Below, piece by piece: positions 1 to 10,490 of a DNA stretch of 64,000 nucleotides (within the stretch, counting starts at the first letter, position 1; every line of letters starts with the position of its first letter). The position numbers and the translations under genes were made by a program. Source of the stretch: JAKEHA01 sp964560355 (GTDB lineage Bacteria; Krumholzibacteriota; Krumholzibacteriia; WVZY01; JAKEHA01); assembly GCA_964560355.1 (NCBI GenBank), contig CAZLLI010000004.1, positions 1 through 64,000 of the forward strand, given 5' to 3'. A model generated the notes under the pieces. That model was given only the letters and a program-made list of their open reading frames with translations, searched no databases and was not told the DNA's origin.

Positions 1-1608
<1,608 letters not shown>

Positions 1609-1709
1609 GAGAGCGCCAGGCGGGTTTGATTCCGTTAGTTGAAAGTGCTAGTTTGCGTAACCAGGAGTGTCGAGAGATCGACACCCGCAACCTCGAGGAG
1701 GACTCGAAC

Positions 1710-2096
1710 ATGAAACGCATCTTGTTGGTAGCGATGGCCGTCGTGTTGGCCATGACCGCGATTGCCTTCGCGGGCGACGAAGCGAAGAAGGCCAAGGCGG
1801 AGCCCATGACGTTCACGGGCGAAGTGCTCGATCTGTACTGCTACATGCAGCATCCCGAGTCGGCCACGGGTATGGACCACGCGAAGTGCGCCCAGGGCTG
1901 CATCTCGAAGGGCCTCCCGATCGGCTTCATCACGACCGACGGCACCGTGTACGTGATCATCGGCAAGGATCACGAGTCGGCGAACTCCACGGTGGCGAGC
2001 TTCGTCGGCAAGAAGTCGACGATCACGGGCTTCGTGAAAGAACAGAAGGGTGTTAAGGCGATCGAGCTCGTGACGATCGCGGACGCGAAGAGCTAG
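1710..2096 (+). CDS. small exported Cys/His protein, probable metal binding
   Basis: A 128-residue protein with a clear Sec signal peptide (residues about 1-21, ending AFAG). I chose the ATG at 1710 because a GAGGAGGA ribosome binding site sits just upstream and the signal peptide starts there; an upstream in-frame extension to 1605 has no such support. The mature part has a beta-rich core with a conserved-looking YCYMQH then DHAKCAQGC cluster, followed by GLPIGFITTDGTVYVIIG. I recognise this as a family of small exported proteins with a Cys...His...CxxxC pattern that occurs near cytochromes and metal pumps, but I know no assigned function. Lying 101 bp after copA on the same strand, it may be a periplasmic copper-binding partner (inference). 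Confidence 0.75.
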   Translation: MKRILLVAMAVVLAMTAIAFAGDEAKKAKAEPMTFTGEVLDLYCYMQHPESATGMDHAKCAQGCISKGLPIGFITTDGTVYVIIGKDHESANSTVASFVGKKSTITGFVKEQKGVKAIELVTIADAKS

Positions 2097-2360
2097 GCGC
2101 GCATCCGCGTCGCGACGCGTGTCGAGCGATCGACACCGCGATATCGTCGGCGCGATCGCGCAAGCGATTCCAGCAGAGTCGAATCGACGCGCGCGGCGGG
2201 TCTCGAGGACTCGTCGCGCGCGTTTTGCTTTTTGGCACGTTGCTTCGCTCGACGCTTTCGTTGCACCACTTGCACGATTCGGCGTCGTGGCCCGTTCCGT
2301 GCGTTCGTTCGCCGCGCCGACCAGCTGGGGTGTGTGGGGTGGTTGTTGGGAGGTGGAGTC

Positions 2361-3212
2361 ATGACGGATCTCATGGGTTGGGTTCGACGCGTCGAAACGC
2401 GTCGCGCGACGGTGTGCATCGCGGTGGCTGCGTGGATGAGCGCCATCGCCGGGTGTGAGGATCGGACGAGCAACGCGGACACCAAGCGACCGCTAGCTGT
2501 CACCGAGTCCGGTATCGACATCATGGAGGTTACTCAGCATCACGATCAGCGGATCGTCGAGGCGGTCGTCGTCGCCGGGGGTGAGGAGAGACAGGTGACG
2601 TTCGAGCCGTACCTCGACGGTCCGCTGCCATTCGCCGTCGTTTCCAATATCACGACAACCGACGGCGGCTCGGTTCAACTAACCATGGGTCGGGACGACG
2701 CGTCGGGCGTGACGTATGTCCGGCAGGTCGCCGATGGCGAGTCACTCGAGTTGGTTCGCAGCGTGGTCGGTGAGCGTGTCTTCGAAGATTACACGTGCAA
2801 CGGGCGCTTTCTGCACGTCGAGTACAACGTTCTCCCGCCCGTCGTGGTGGACAAGACGATCGCCAAGTATCGCCGCGGTGAGTCGTTCGCGTCGGCGTCC
2901 GCCGACGTCGCCGAGTACGCCGCGCAGCTACAGGCTTTCGAGCAATTCGCGGCGGAATTCCCGCAGACGTTCCTAGTACCAAACCAGGAAGGTGAGCTCC
3001 TGACTCAGCTCATGAGTGATCCCGTCTTCGTGGGCGCCGTGTCCGGGATTCCGAACCCGACCCGACCGGACGAACTGTGTCGCACCTTCACGTTTTGCAT
3101 GGCGCTCGCCTGCAAGATCTTGCCGCACCCGTCCCTCTGCACCGTCTGTACGGCGGGGGCAGCGGCTTGCATGTTCATGGATTGGTTCTGCTACATGTGG
3201 TGCGGCGGCTAA
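2361..3212 (+). CDS. lipoprotein with a Cys-rich hydrophobic C-terminal tail, function unknown
   Basis: A 283-residue protein. The ATG at 2361 follows GGGAGGTGGAG and starts a signal peptide that ends in a lipobox (SAIAGC), so it should be lipid-anchored. The middle (about residues 40-230) is acidic and polar with no family I recognise. The last 44 residues hold eight cysteines spaced through a hydrophobic sequence that ends DWFCYMWCGG. Such a tail could form several disulfides or bind a metal, and it resembles a separate small module appended to the protein. The intergenic stretch before it (2097-2360) shows no other gene. I cannot assign a function; the exported location is well supported and the reading frame is intact. 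Confidence 0.7.
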   Translation: MTDLMGWVRRVETRRATVCIAVAAWMSAIAGCEDRTSNADTKRPLAVTESGIDIMEVTQHHDQRIVEAVVVAGGEERQVTFEPYLDGPLPFAVVSNITTTDGGSVQLTMGRDDASGVTYVRQVADGESLELVRSVVGERVFEDYTCNGRFLHVEYNVLPPVVVDKTIAKYRRGESFASASADVAEYAAQLQAFEQFAAEFPQTFLVPNQEGELLTQLMSDPVFVGAVSGIPNPTRPDELCRTFTFCMALACKILPHPSLCTVCTAGAAACMFMDWFCYMWCGG

Positions 3213-3341
3213 CGAACGAGGGAACGGACGGGCCCATGTCGCGACGGCTCCGGCGGTCAGTTCGACGCCGGGGCCGTCGTCCCGCCGCGCCGCCGCGGAT
3301 TGTGAGTTCGCACGCCGCCCGCGCGCCGCTATACTCCCGGC

Positions 3342-4244
3342 GTGTCTTCGTCCGGCCGTGCCCACCTCTCCGTCATTACCCTCGCCGCACTCGTGCTGGG
3401 CGGCTTCGCCGCGTGGGGACTCCTCGATCATCTCCGCGCTCCCCAATTGACGCCGGAGCTGCGCGGTTACGCCCTCGCCGAAGAGCTCGGGTGCCACGGC
3501 TGCCACGGGCCGCGCGGCACCGGCGGCGTTCACAATCCGCGTGCGGGCGTCGCGCAAACGACCGGCGAAATTCCGGCGTGGGACGGCGGCACCGCGATGA
3601 TGTACGTGAAGAACGAAGACGAGATCCGCGAGTGGATTCTCGACGGACGCCCGTGGCGACTGGTGCTGCGCGACTCGCTCGAAGCGCGCGCGCGCGCCGA
3701 CTCCGATTCGGCCTCGCCGTTCCCGGAGCCGGGACGCGTCGACGTGCGGCCGCGGCACCTCGCGGCCAGCGCGCCGCCCGTGCGCATGCCGGCGTATCGC
3801 GGCGTGGTCGACGAACGCCAGCTCGAAGACTTGGTCGCGTACTACAAGGTGGTGGCGGCGTTCGGCGCCGACGTGGACGCGATGCCCGACGACGCCCGTC
3901 GCGGCTACCAGGTCGCGCGCGACACCGGATGCTTCGGCTGTCACGGGCCCGGCGGTCGCCTCGGCGCGAAGAATCCGCGCAGCTTCAAGGGCTACGTCCC
4001 CCCCTGGCACGGCCCCGACTTCGAGGAGTTGGTTCGAAACGAAACCGAATTGCGCGCGTGGATCGAAGACGGCAGCATTGCGCGCATCACCGAGAATCGT
4101 GTCGGGCGCTGGTTCGTGACGCGACAAGTCGTCAAGATGCCCGCGTATCAGGGCGTGCTCCCGGATTCCAGCGTCGACGACGTGGTCGCATACATCAACT
4201 GGTTGTCGCGCTCGTCCAAGGAAACCGCGCCGGCCCAACCATAG
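3342..4244 (+). CDS. membrane-anchored diheme cytochrome c
   Basis: A 300-residue protein starting at GTG 3342. It has an N-terminal hydrophobic anchor (about residues 8-27) and two cytochrome c domains. The first carries the heme motif CHGCH (about residue 50), the second CFGCH (about residue 198). Each domain ends with a candidate distal methionine in a near-identical context, VRMPAYRG and VKMPAYQG, which shows that the two halves arose by duplication. It should sit on the periplasmic face and pass electrons between respiratory partners; the partner cannot be told from the sequence. No oxidase or reductase gene is adjacent. Confidence 0.9.
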   Translation: MSSSGRAHLSVITLAALVLGGFAAWGLLDHLRAPQLTPELRGYALAEELGCHGCHGPRGTGGVHNPRAGVAQTTGEIPAWDGGTAMMYVKNEDEIREWILDGRPWRLVLRDSLEARARADSDSASPFPEPGRVDVRPRHLAASAPPVRMPAYRGVVDERQLEDLVAYYKVVAAFGADVDAMPDDARRGYQVARDTGCFGCHGPGGRLGAKNPRSFKGYVPPWHGPDFEELVRNETELRAWIEDGSIARITENRVGRWFVTRQVVKMPAYQGVLPDSSVDDVVAYINWLSRSSKETAPAQP

Positions 4245-4336
4245 GACGCCGCCATCGCGGCGGTCGCCGCTTGCGGCCTCCCCCCTGGGTCGCGTAGTCT
4301 TGTTCCGCTCCCAACATCGAACCCGAGGTATTCAAC

Positions 4337-6544
4337 ATGCTCTCTCTCAGAATTCTTCGCGTCCGTTCGTCCGCAGCGGTCGTGGCCGTCGTCGGTTTGA
4401 TTGCGCTCGCGGGCGCCGCGCGCGCGGACCTCGACAGCGGCGAATGGCCGCAGGTGCTCAAGGTCAAGCAGGGCAAGATCGTGATCTATCAGCCGCAGCC
4501 CGAGTCGCTGCAGGGCACCATCCTCAAGTCGCGCGCCGCGGTTTCGATCACCCCCAAGGGTAAGGACGAGCCCGTGTTCGGCGCCGTGTGGCTCGACGCC
4601 AAGGTCGACATCCGCAAAGACGACCGCGAGGTGAAGATCGAGGGAATCTCGGTGACGAAGGCGCGCCTCGCCGACGCCAAGCCCGAGCAAGAGGAAGCGT
4701 TCATTCGCATTCTCCAAGAAGAGATCGGCGACTCGCGTTTCACCATCGACTACGACCGCTTGCTCGCGAGTTTGCAGGACGCGGAAGTTTCGAAGAGCAC
4801 CGCGGAAGGACTTCGCAACGCGCCGCCCAAGGTCCTGTTCGAGTTCGAGCCCGCGATCCTCGTCGTTGTCGACGGACAGCCGATTCTGCGCAACATCCCG
4901 GGCACCGAACTCCAGCGCGTCGTCAACACGCCGTCGTACGTCGTGAAGCACCAGGATGCGTTTTGGCTCAACGGCGGCAAGGACTGGTTCACGTCGAAGT
5001 CGATCACGGGCGAATGGAAGCGCGACGGCGCGCCGCGCTCGGTCGAGAAGGCGTTCGAAGACGAGATGGCCGCGACCGGCGCGCAAAGGCCCGAAGAGCC
5101 CAAGGACAAGCGCGTGCCGAAGATCATCGCCGCCACCACGCCCACCGAGCTCATCGTGATCGACGGCGAGACGCAATTCGCCCCGCTGGTGGGAACCGAG
5201 CTTTTGTGTGTGACCAACACCGACAGCGACGTGTTCATGGACGTGCCGTCGCAGAAGTACTACCTCGTGCTCTCGGGTCGCTGGTACCGCAGCAGCATGA
5301 CCGACGGACCGTGGCAGTACGTCCGTTCCGATTCGCTGCCGTCGTACTTCGCGCAAATACCGCCCGGGTCGGACAAGGCGGACGTGCTCCCGTATGTCGC
5401 GGGGACGGCGCAGGCCGAGGACGCCGTGCTCGACGCCCACGTCCCGCAGACCGCCGCCATCGTGCGCGCGCAGGCCACGCTCGACGTGACCTACGACGGC
5501 GAGCCCAAATTCGAATCGATCCCGGGGACGTCGATCGCGCTCGCGCAAAACACCAACAAGACGGTGCTCAAGATTCGCGACGGCTACTATTGCTGCGACA
5601 ACGCGATTTGGTTCGTGTCGAATTCGCCCATGGGACCATGGGTGGTGTGCGACCAGGTGCCGGAAGAAGTGCAAAACATTCCACCCGAAAGCGCCGCGTA
5701 CAACACGAAGTACGTCTACGTTTACGAGTCGACGCCCGAAGTCGTGTACGTCGGCTACACGCCCGCTTACATCGGGTGCTATCCATACTATGGCTCGGTC
5801 GTGTACGGAACCGGCTGGTACTATCCTCCCTACGTGAGTCCTCACTACTACTACCCGCGTCCGTGCACGTGGGGATTCCACATGAGCTACAACTCGTACT
5901 CCGGGTGGAGTTTCGGCATGAGCTGGAGCACGGGGTGGGGAAGCGTGTCGGTCGGCTTCGGTGGTTACGGCGGCTACCCCGGTTACGGCGGCGGTTGGTG
6001 GGGACCGCCGGGCTATCGCCCGATTCCGCCCGGCGGGCGCCCGGGCTACGGCGGGGGAGGCGGACGCGTCGACCATCATGGTCGCGACAACATGTACAAC
6101 CGTCCGTCGACGCAGCCCGCGGTCGCCGATCGCGCAACGCGCGATCGCAATTCACCGGGCGCGTCGCGCGAACGTCCGACCGCGTCGACGCGCGACGCGC
6201 AGCCCGCGCGCGGAACCGCGAACAACGTCTACACCGACAAGAACGGCAATGTGATGCGGCGCGAAAACGACGGCTCGTGGTCGCAGCGCCAGAACGGCAA
6301 TTGGCAGCCGCAGAGCAAGGACGCCGCCACGCGCCCGTCGACGCAGCCCGGCGCCGGGGCGAATCGTCCCAGCACGCAACCCGCGACCGGACAGACGCGG
6401 CCGTCGCAGGGGAACACGCAGCAGCTCAATCGGGATTATCAGAACCGCCAGCGCGGGAACTACAACAGCAACCAGTACCGATCGCAATCGCGGCCGTCGT
6501 CGCGGCCGGCCGGGCGCAGCGGTGGCGGAGGGCGCCGGCGCTAG
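4337..6544 (+). CDS. large secreted protein with Gly/Tyr-rich and low-complexity C-terminus
   Basis: A 735-residue protein with a signal peptide (about residues 1-31, ending ARA). The first 470 residues contain at least three copies of a short unit in which aromatic residues end in S-x-x-G-x-W: WFTSKSITGEW, WYRSSMTDGPW and WFVSNSPMGPW. After a Tyr-rich stretch (VVYVGYTPAYIG, YYPPYVSPHYYYP) comes a Gly/Tyr segment (GGYGGYPGYGGGWW) and then about 150 residues rich in Ser, Arg, Gln, Asn and Pro with repeated RPSTQP units. I recall similar proteins under vague names such as 'carbohydrate-binding family V/XII', but no catalytic residues are visible. It ends 7 bp from the convergent DUF4136 gene. 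Probably an envelope or extracellular structural protein (inference). Confidence 0.7.
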   Translation: MLSLRILRVRSSAAVVAVVGLIALAGAARADLDSGEWPQVLKVKQGKIVIYQPQPESLQGTILKSRAAVSITPKGKDEPVFGAVWLDAKVDIRKDDREVKIEGISVTKARLADAKPEQEEAFIRILQEEIGDSRFTIDYDRLLASLQDAEVSKSTAEGLRNAPPKVLFEFEPAILVVVDGQPILRNIPGTELQRVVNTPSYVVKHQDAFWLNGGKDWFTSKSITGEWKRDGAPRSVEKAFEDEMAATGAQRPEEPKDKRVPKIIAATTPTELIVIDGETQFAPLVGTELLCVTNTDSDVFMDVPSQKYYLVLSGRWYRSSMTDGPWQYVRSDSLPSYFAQIPPGSDKADVLPYVAGTAQAEDAVLDAHVPQTAAIVRAQATLDVTYDGEPKFESIPGTSIALAQNTNKTVLKIRDGYYCCDNAIWFVSNSPMGPWVVCDQVPEEVQNIPPESAAYNTKYVYVYESTPEVVYVGYTPAYIGCYPYYGSVVYGTGWYYPPYVSPHYYYPRPCTWGFHMSYNSYSGWSFGMSWSTGWGSVSVGFGGYGGYPGYGGGWWGPPGYRPIPPGGRPGYGGGGGRVDHHGRDNMYNRPSTQPAVADRATRDRNSPGASRERPTASTRDAQPARGTANNVYTDKNGNVMRRENDGSWSQRQNGNWQPQSKDAATRPSTQPGAGANRPSTQPATGQTRPSQGNTQQLNRDYQNRQRGNYNSNQYRSQSRPSSRPAGRSGGGGRRR

Positions 6545-6551
6545 GGCGGCG

Positions 6552-7205
6552 CTACTTGTTCACGATGACGCCGCTCTTGCGCAGCTCGGGCAGCACGAGC
6601 TGCGTGACTTCGCGGCGAATCTGTTCCGAACTGGTGGGGTCGACGGTCTCCGTCGTCCCCGTCCACACCAGCGTGCCGCCGCGGTCGGTGCTCCATACGT
6701 CGATGCGAATGCGCACGACTTCGTCGCGCTCGACGTAGCCCGGCTGGTAGATGGTCTGGTACGCGGGATAGTAGTAACTCCCCCAGTAACCGTACGGGCT
6801 GTACCCGTAGCCGTACCCGCCGTAGTACGGACCCGGCACCGCGGTCACGTAGCCCGGCACGTAGGTGTCGCGCGTCTCCGTGCCCAACGGAATGACTACC
6901 AGCACGCCGTTGTAGCCGTCGCGCTTCACCACGTCGACCACCTGCTGCGTGTCGGGGAGTGCCGACGGAAATTCGCGGTACGACGCGGTCGCCGTCAACT
7001 TGACCCGCGTCAGCTCACTGACCACCGAATCTTCGATGAAGCGACGACGCCCTTCGTCGGTTCGAAATCCCACCACGAACATCTTGTCGATCGGCTTCTG
7101 CGGGTACTGCGGATCCTTCCACATGTTGGCGATGCGCGAGCTCGAGCACGCGCCCAGCAACGTCGCCAGCGCGACGACAACAAGGCCGATTCTTCGCTGC
7201 TTCAT
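6552..7205 (-). CDS. DUF4136-family lipoprotein with Tyr/Gly-rich insert
   Basis: A 217-residue lipoprotein with signal peptide and lipobox LLGACSSS. The N-terminal part (MWKDPQY..., then a segment on a GFRTDEGRRRFIEDSVVSEL pattern) and the ending TVDPTSSEQIRREVTQLVLPELRKSGVI fit the DUF4136 family, outer-membrane-associated lipoproteins of unknown role. A Tyr/Gly-rich loop (PYYGGYGYGYSPYGYWGSYYY, about residues 117-137) interrupts the domain. A second DUF4136 lipoprotein lies at 10474-11103. The start is set by the signal peptide and an AAGGAGTAA sequence just upstream. Confidence 0.85.
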   Translation of the reverse strand: MKQRRIGLVVVALATLLGACSSSRIANMWKDPQYPQKPIDKMFVVGFRTDEGRRRFIEDSVVSELTRVKLTATASYREFPSALPDTQQVVDVVKRDGYNGVLVVIPLGTETRDTYVPGYVTAVPGPYYGGYGYGYSPYGYWGSYYYPAYQTIYQPGYVERDEVVRIRIDVWSTDRGGTLVWTGTTETVDPTSSEQIRREVTQLVLPELRKSGVIVNK

Positions 7206-7356
7206 GGCTTACTCCTTCGAGAGTCGGTGGCCGGCTCATTCTAGCAAGCCCGTCGTCGAGCCTCAAGCGCGCCACTCGAGTCGGCGCTTGCCGTCGCGGT
7301 TGCGCTCGCGTACTCTAGTGCGCGGTTGCGTTCACTGCCGGAGGATTCGAAGTCGC

Positions 7357-9486
7357 ATGAATACACACAGTCGAACTCTCGCGCCGTGGTCGTTGGTTCT
7401 TGCCGCGGTTTGTACCTTGTTCGCCACGACGGTTTCCGCCGCCGAAGATCCGCCCGGCTCGCACCGCGATTGGGGCGTCAGCTGGAAGATTCGCGCGGGC
7501 GGAGCGGGCGGCGGGTACGGTGATTTTCTGCACAAGGGCACCGCGTGGGACCTCGACATCTTCAAGCAGCGCGGCGACTGGCGCTATGGCGTCGGTTTGA
7601 TGTTCGGGTCGCTGAGTTACAGCTCGCCGTACGACGCTTCCGGTCAGCCGGAGTGGGCGCACTTCGAGACGTTCGCGTACGCGCAGCGCATGTTTCGCGA
7701 CAACGAGACACTGCGCCCCTACCTGCAGGGACGCGTCGGCATCGCGCGCGTGCACCCGCGCTCGACGCACGACCCGGAAGATTCTTGGTTCTTGAAGGAG
7801 CCGGCCGACGAGCTCGACCCCGGCGAGAGCGCGACCGACGCCGTCAACGGCATCGGCCTGAGTTTCATCCCCGGCGTGGAGTTCGACCTCACGAACTCCA
7901 TCGCCCTCGATCTTTCGGCCTATGTCAATTTCTTCCTGACCGACAAGTACGCGCTGCAGGACTACCTGGGCAATCGTCCCGTCGACCACGAGGACACCGG
8001 CACCGGCGTCGAGTGGGGCACTCGCGTGGGGGTGACGTGGCGGCCGCTTTCGTTCGACCGGCCGGTGCCGATGCGCACCGCGTCACCCGACACGACGCCG
8101 CTCGATCCGCCCAGCAAATTCAAGGACGCGTGGGACGTCACCGTGAGCCCGGGCTGGGCCGCGGCGGAAGTGCTCGCGATCAACTTCGGCGCGTCGATGT
8201 TCAACGAGTACGTGCGCCAGGCCAACTTCAACCAGATCAGCCCGCGCAGCTTCTGGGCCAATATCGAAGATGGCTTCGAGTACGACGACAACAAGTTCAA
8301 GACCAACCAGCTGATCCATCCGTTCAACGGCAGCACGTATTACAACGGCGCGCGCGCCAATGGACTTTCCTACTGGCCGTCGACGATCTTCGCGCTCACG
8401 GGCGCCTTCATCTGGGAAGCGATGGGCGAGACGCACCCGATGTCGTACAACGACATGATCTCGACCGGTATCGGCGGCATCGCATTCGGCGAAGCGACGT
8501 ACCGCATTTCGTCGAGCATTCTGGACAACCGCGGCACCGGCAGCGGCCGCGTGTGGCGCGAGATCGGCGCCTTCTTGGTCGACCCGGTGCGCGGCTTCAA
8601 CCGCTTCTTGTCGGGACAGGCGACGCGCGTCAGCGGCAATCCCGAGAGCCCCTACGACTGGCGTCCGCTCTATTACAACGACGGTTTCAGCGCCGGCGTG
8701 CGCACGATCGGCAAGGGGGAATCGATTCACGACAGCACGCAGACGCAAGCCTACGTTCAGATCAACCTGAACCACGGCAGCCCGTGGGACAACTCGCGCC
8801 GCAAGCCTTTCGACCATTTCGATTTCGCCGCGCAATTCAACGGCGACGACAAAGTGCCGCTGGGACGCTTGCAGATTCGCGGCGACTTGTTCTCGAAGTC
8901 ACTCGGCGAGCGCAAGAACCATGCGATCGCGTTCGTGCAGTACTTCGACTACGTCAACAACAACGCGTACGAATTCGGCGGGCAGAGCTTCGGCGGCGCG
9001 TTCTACTCGCGCTTCCGCACCGAATCGAAGCTGCGCATTCAAACCCGCCTCGACTTGGCCCTGATGCTCCTCGGCGGCGTGAACTCGGACTACGCGTACG
9101 TGGTGGTGACGCCGGAGCAGGAACGCCCGCGCGAGTACGACTACGGCGACGGCGGCGGCGCGTCGTTGGAAGTGCAGGCGAGCTACAACCAGCGCGTCTT
9201 CGTGAACATGTTCTACCGGGGACAAATGATTCACGTGACCAACGGGTCGATCTACAACGGCGACAGCGGCGTGAACTACAAGGCGGAACATTTCGTGGAG
9301 GCGACCGGAATCGGGGTGCAAGTTCCTCTGCGCAGCGTCATGAGCGTCGGCGTCGACGGCATCGTGTTCTTGCGCCAGAGCCACTTCGACAATCCGGAGT
9401 TCATCGACCGCGATCTTCGCGTGCCGCAGGTGCGCATGTACCTCGCGTGGTCGCCGAGCCGCGGGACGACGGGTCCTTCGCAGTAG
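7357..9486 (+). CDS. outer-membrane protein, PagL-like N-terminus plus DUF3943 domain
   Basis: A 709-residue protein with a signal peptide (about residues 1-30, ending VSA). The ATG at 7357 follows GGAGGATTCG. The N-terminal 220 residues look like a small beta-barrel (alternating polar and aromatic residues; WGVSWKIRAGGAGGGYG, then GLMFGSLSY), similar to lipid A deacylase-type barrels. The second half carries the DUF3943 signature: WDVTVSPGWAAAEVLAINFG, FMTNQ-like FKTNQLIHPFNGSTYYNGAR and GTGSGRVWREIGAFLVDPVRGFNR. DUF3943 proteins are predicted outer-membrane proteins of unknown function. Length and domain order look intact. It is divergent from the DUF4136 gene upstream, with a 151 bp shared promoter region. 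Confidence 0.85.
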   Translation: MNTHSRTLAPWSLVLAAVCTLFATTVSAAEDPPGSHRDWGVSWKIRAGGAGGGYGDFLHKGTAWDLDIFKQRGDWRYGVGLMFGSLSYSSPYDASGQPEWAHFETFAYAQRMFRDNETLRPYLQGRVGIARVHPRSTHDPEDSWFLKEPADELDPGESATDAVNGIGLSFIPGVEFDLTNSIALDLSAYVNFFLTDKYALQDYLGNRPVDHEDTGTGVEWGTRVGVTWRPLSFDRPVPMRTASPDTTPLDPPSKFKDAWDVTVSPGWAAAEVLAINFGASMFNEYVRQANFNQISPRSFWANIEDGFEYDDNKFKTNQLIHPFNGSTYYNGARANGLSYWPSTIFALTGAFIWEAMGETHPMSYNDMISTGIGGIAFGEATYRISSSILDNRGTGSGRVWREIGAFLVDPVRGFNRFLSGQATRVSGNPESPYDWRPLYYNDGFSAGVRTIGKGESIHDSTQTQAYVQINLNHGSPWDNSRRKPFDHFDFAAQFNGDDKVPLGRLQIRGDLFSKSLGERKNHAIAFVQYFDYVNNNAYEFGGQSFGGAFYSRFRTESKLRIQTRLDLALMLLGGVNSDYAYVVVTPEQERPREYDYGDGGGASLEVQASYNQRVFVNMFYRGQMIHVTNGSIYNGDSGVNYKAEHFVEATGIGVQVPLRSVMSVGVDGIVFLRQSHFDNPEFIDRDLRVPQVRMYLAWSPSRGTTGPSQ

Positions 9487-9782
9487 CCTTGCGCTCCGGT
9501 GACCCCGCCGGCGCAAAATGATGCAATCGCATCATGGCGCGCGCGCGAAAATCGGTCCAAATTAGGACCGTGAGACGAGGAGATCGTCGGAAAAGCAGGT
9601 CGAGTACCTGAATGACGATCGGTTAATAACCTCACCTAGGCCCGCACCGTCGGGCCGATCTCGACCGATGGGGTCGATTTCCAGACCCCGGCCCGGGATT
9701 CCTTGCACCAGACGTGGCGCCGGATTGCAATGATTCCACGCAGCCGGCGCCACGTGCTATTATCTTGCCGGCCGCACGTGCC
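9487..9782. other. intergenic stretch without a supported gene
   Basis: About 300 bases between the DUF3943 gene and the PAS-LuxR regulator. An in-frame GTG at 9714 could extend the regulator, but the added residues do not look like protein and the PAS domain starts later. No terminator hairpin or RNA gene stands out. Confidence 0.5.
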
Positions 9783-10490
9783 ATGCGTGCTATCGACTCC
9801 CACATGGTCCCGGTCGGCGCTCCGATTCCGCTCTGGGTGGAATCGATCGGCGTCGCGGTCTGGATCACCGACTCGCGCGGTCGCATTCGCTACATCAATC
9901 GCCGCGCCGAGGCGCTCTTCGGCCACTCCCTCGATGATTGGTTCGACCGGCCCTGCCACCTCGTGGTGGCGGGACACACGCGTACGGGTCCGTTCTGCGG
10001 GCCGCGCTGCCGCGTGCGCGCGCAAGCGCAGGCGCACTCCGAGATCGAGCCGGTGCGGATGGAGATCACCGCGCACGACGGCGAGCGCACGGAGGTGTGC
10101 GTGGTCGTGATCGCGGCCGACTCTCCGATGGGAACATTGCTCGTGCACATGGTGGTCGACGACGAGCGCGAGCGCCTCATTCGCGGCTACCTGGAGAAGG
10201 TGGTGGGACGGGGCGGGAGCGCGAGCGTCGAACCCAAGCCGTCGCGCAAGCCGGCGTCGAGGCCGGCGCTGTCACGACGCGAGCGCGAAGTGCTAGCACT
10301 CCTCGCCGCGGACGCCAACCTGCACGAGATCGCGGACCGGTTGTCGATCAGCCACACCACCGTGCGCAACCACGTGCAGCACATCCTTTCCAAGCTCGGC
10401 GTGCACTCGATCTTGGAGGCGGTGGCGGTGTGGCTGGTGGACGCGCGTCCCCGGCCCGCGGCCCGCTCGCGCGCTAATCCTTCAGAATAA
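9783..10490 (+). CDS. PAS domain - LuxR-type HTH transcriptional regulator
   Basis: A 235-residue protein (from ATG 9783; ATG 9804 is an alternative and neither has a strong ribosome binding site). Residues about 10-125 form a PAS domain (WVESIGVAVWITDSRGRIRYINRRAEALFG). The C-terminus (about 160-225) is a LuxR/GerE helix-turn-helix: LSRREREVLALLAADANLHEIADRLSISHTTVRNHVQHILSKLGVHS is spread over it. The PAS domain carries Cys in RPCHLV and in PFCGPRCRV, so it may bind a metal, an Fe-S cluster or act as a redox switch (inference). There is no receiver domain, so it is probably a one-component sensor. Its 3' end overlaps the convergent DUF4136 gene by 17 bp. Confidence 0.85.
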   Translation: MRAIDSHMVPVGAPIPLWVESIGVAVWITDSRGRIRYINRRAEALFGHSLDDWFDRPCHLVVAGHTRTGPFCGPRCRVRAQAQAHSEIEPVRMEITAHDGERTEVCVVVIAADSPMGTLLVHMVVDDERERLIRGYLEKVVGRGGSASVEPKPSRKPASRPALSRREREVLALLAADANLHEIADRLSISHTTVRNHVQHILSKLGVHSILEAVAVWLVDARPRPAARSRANPSE

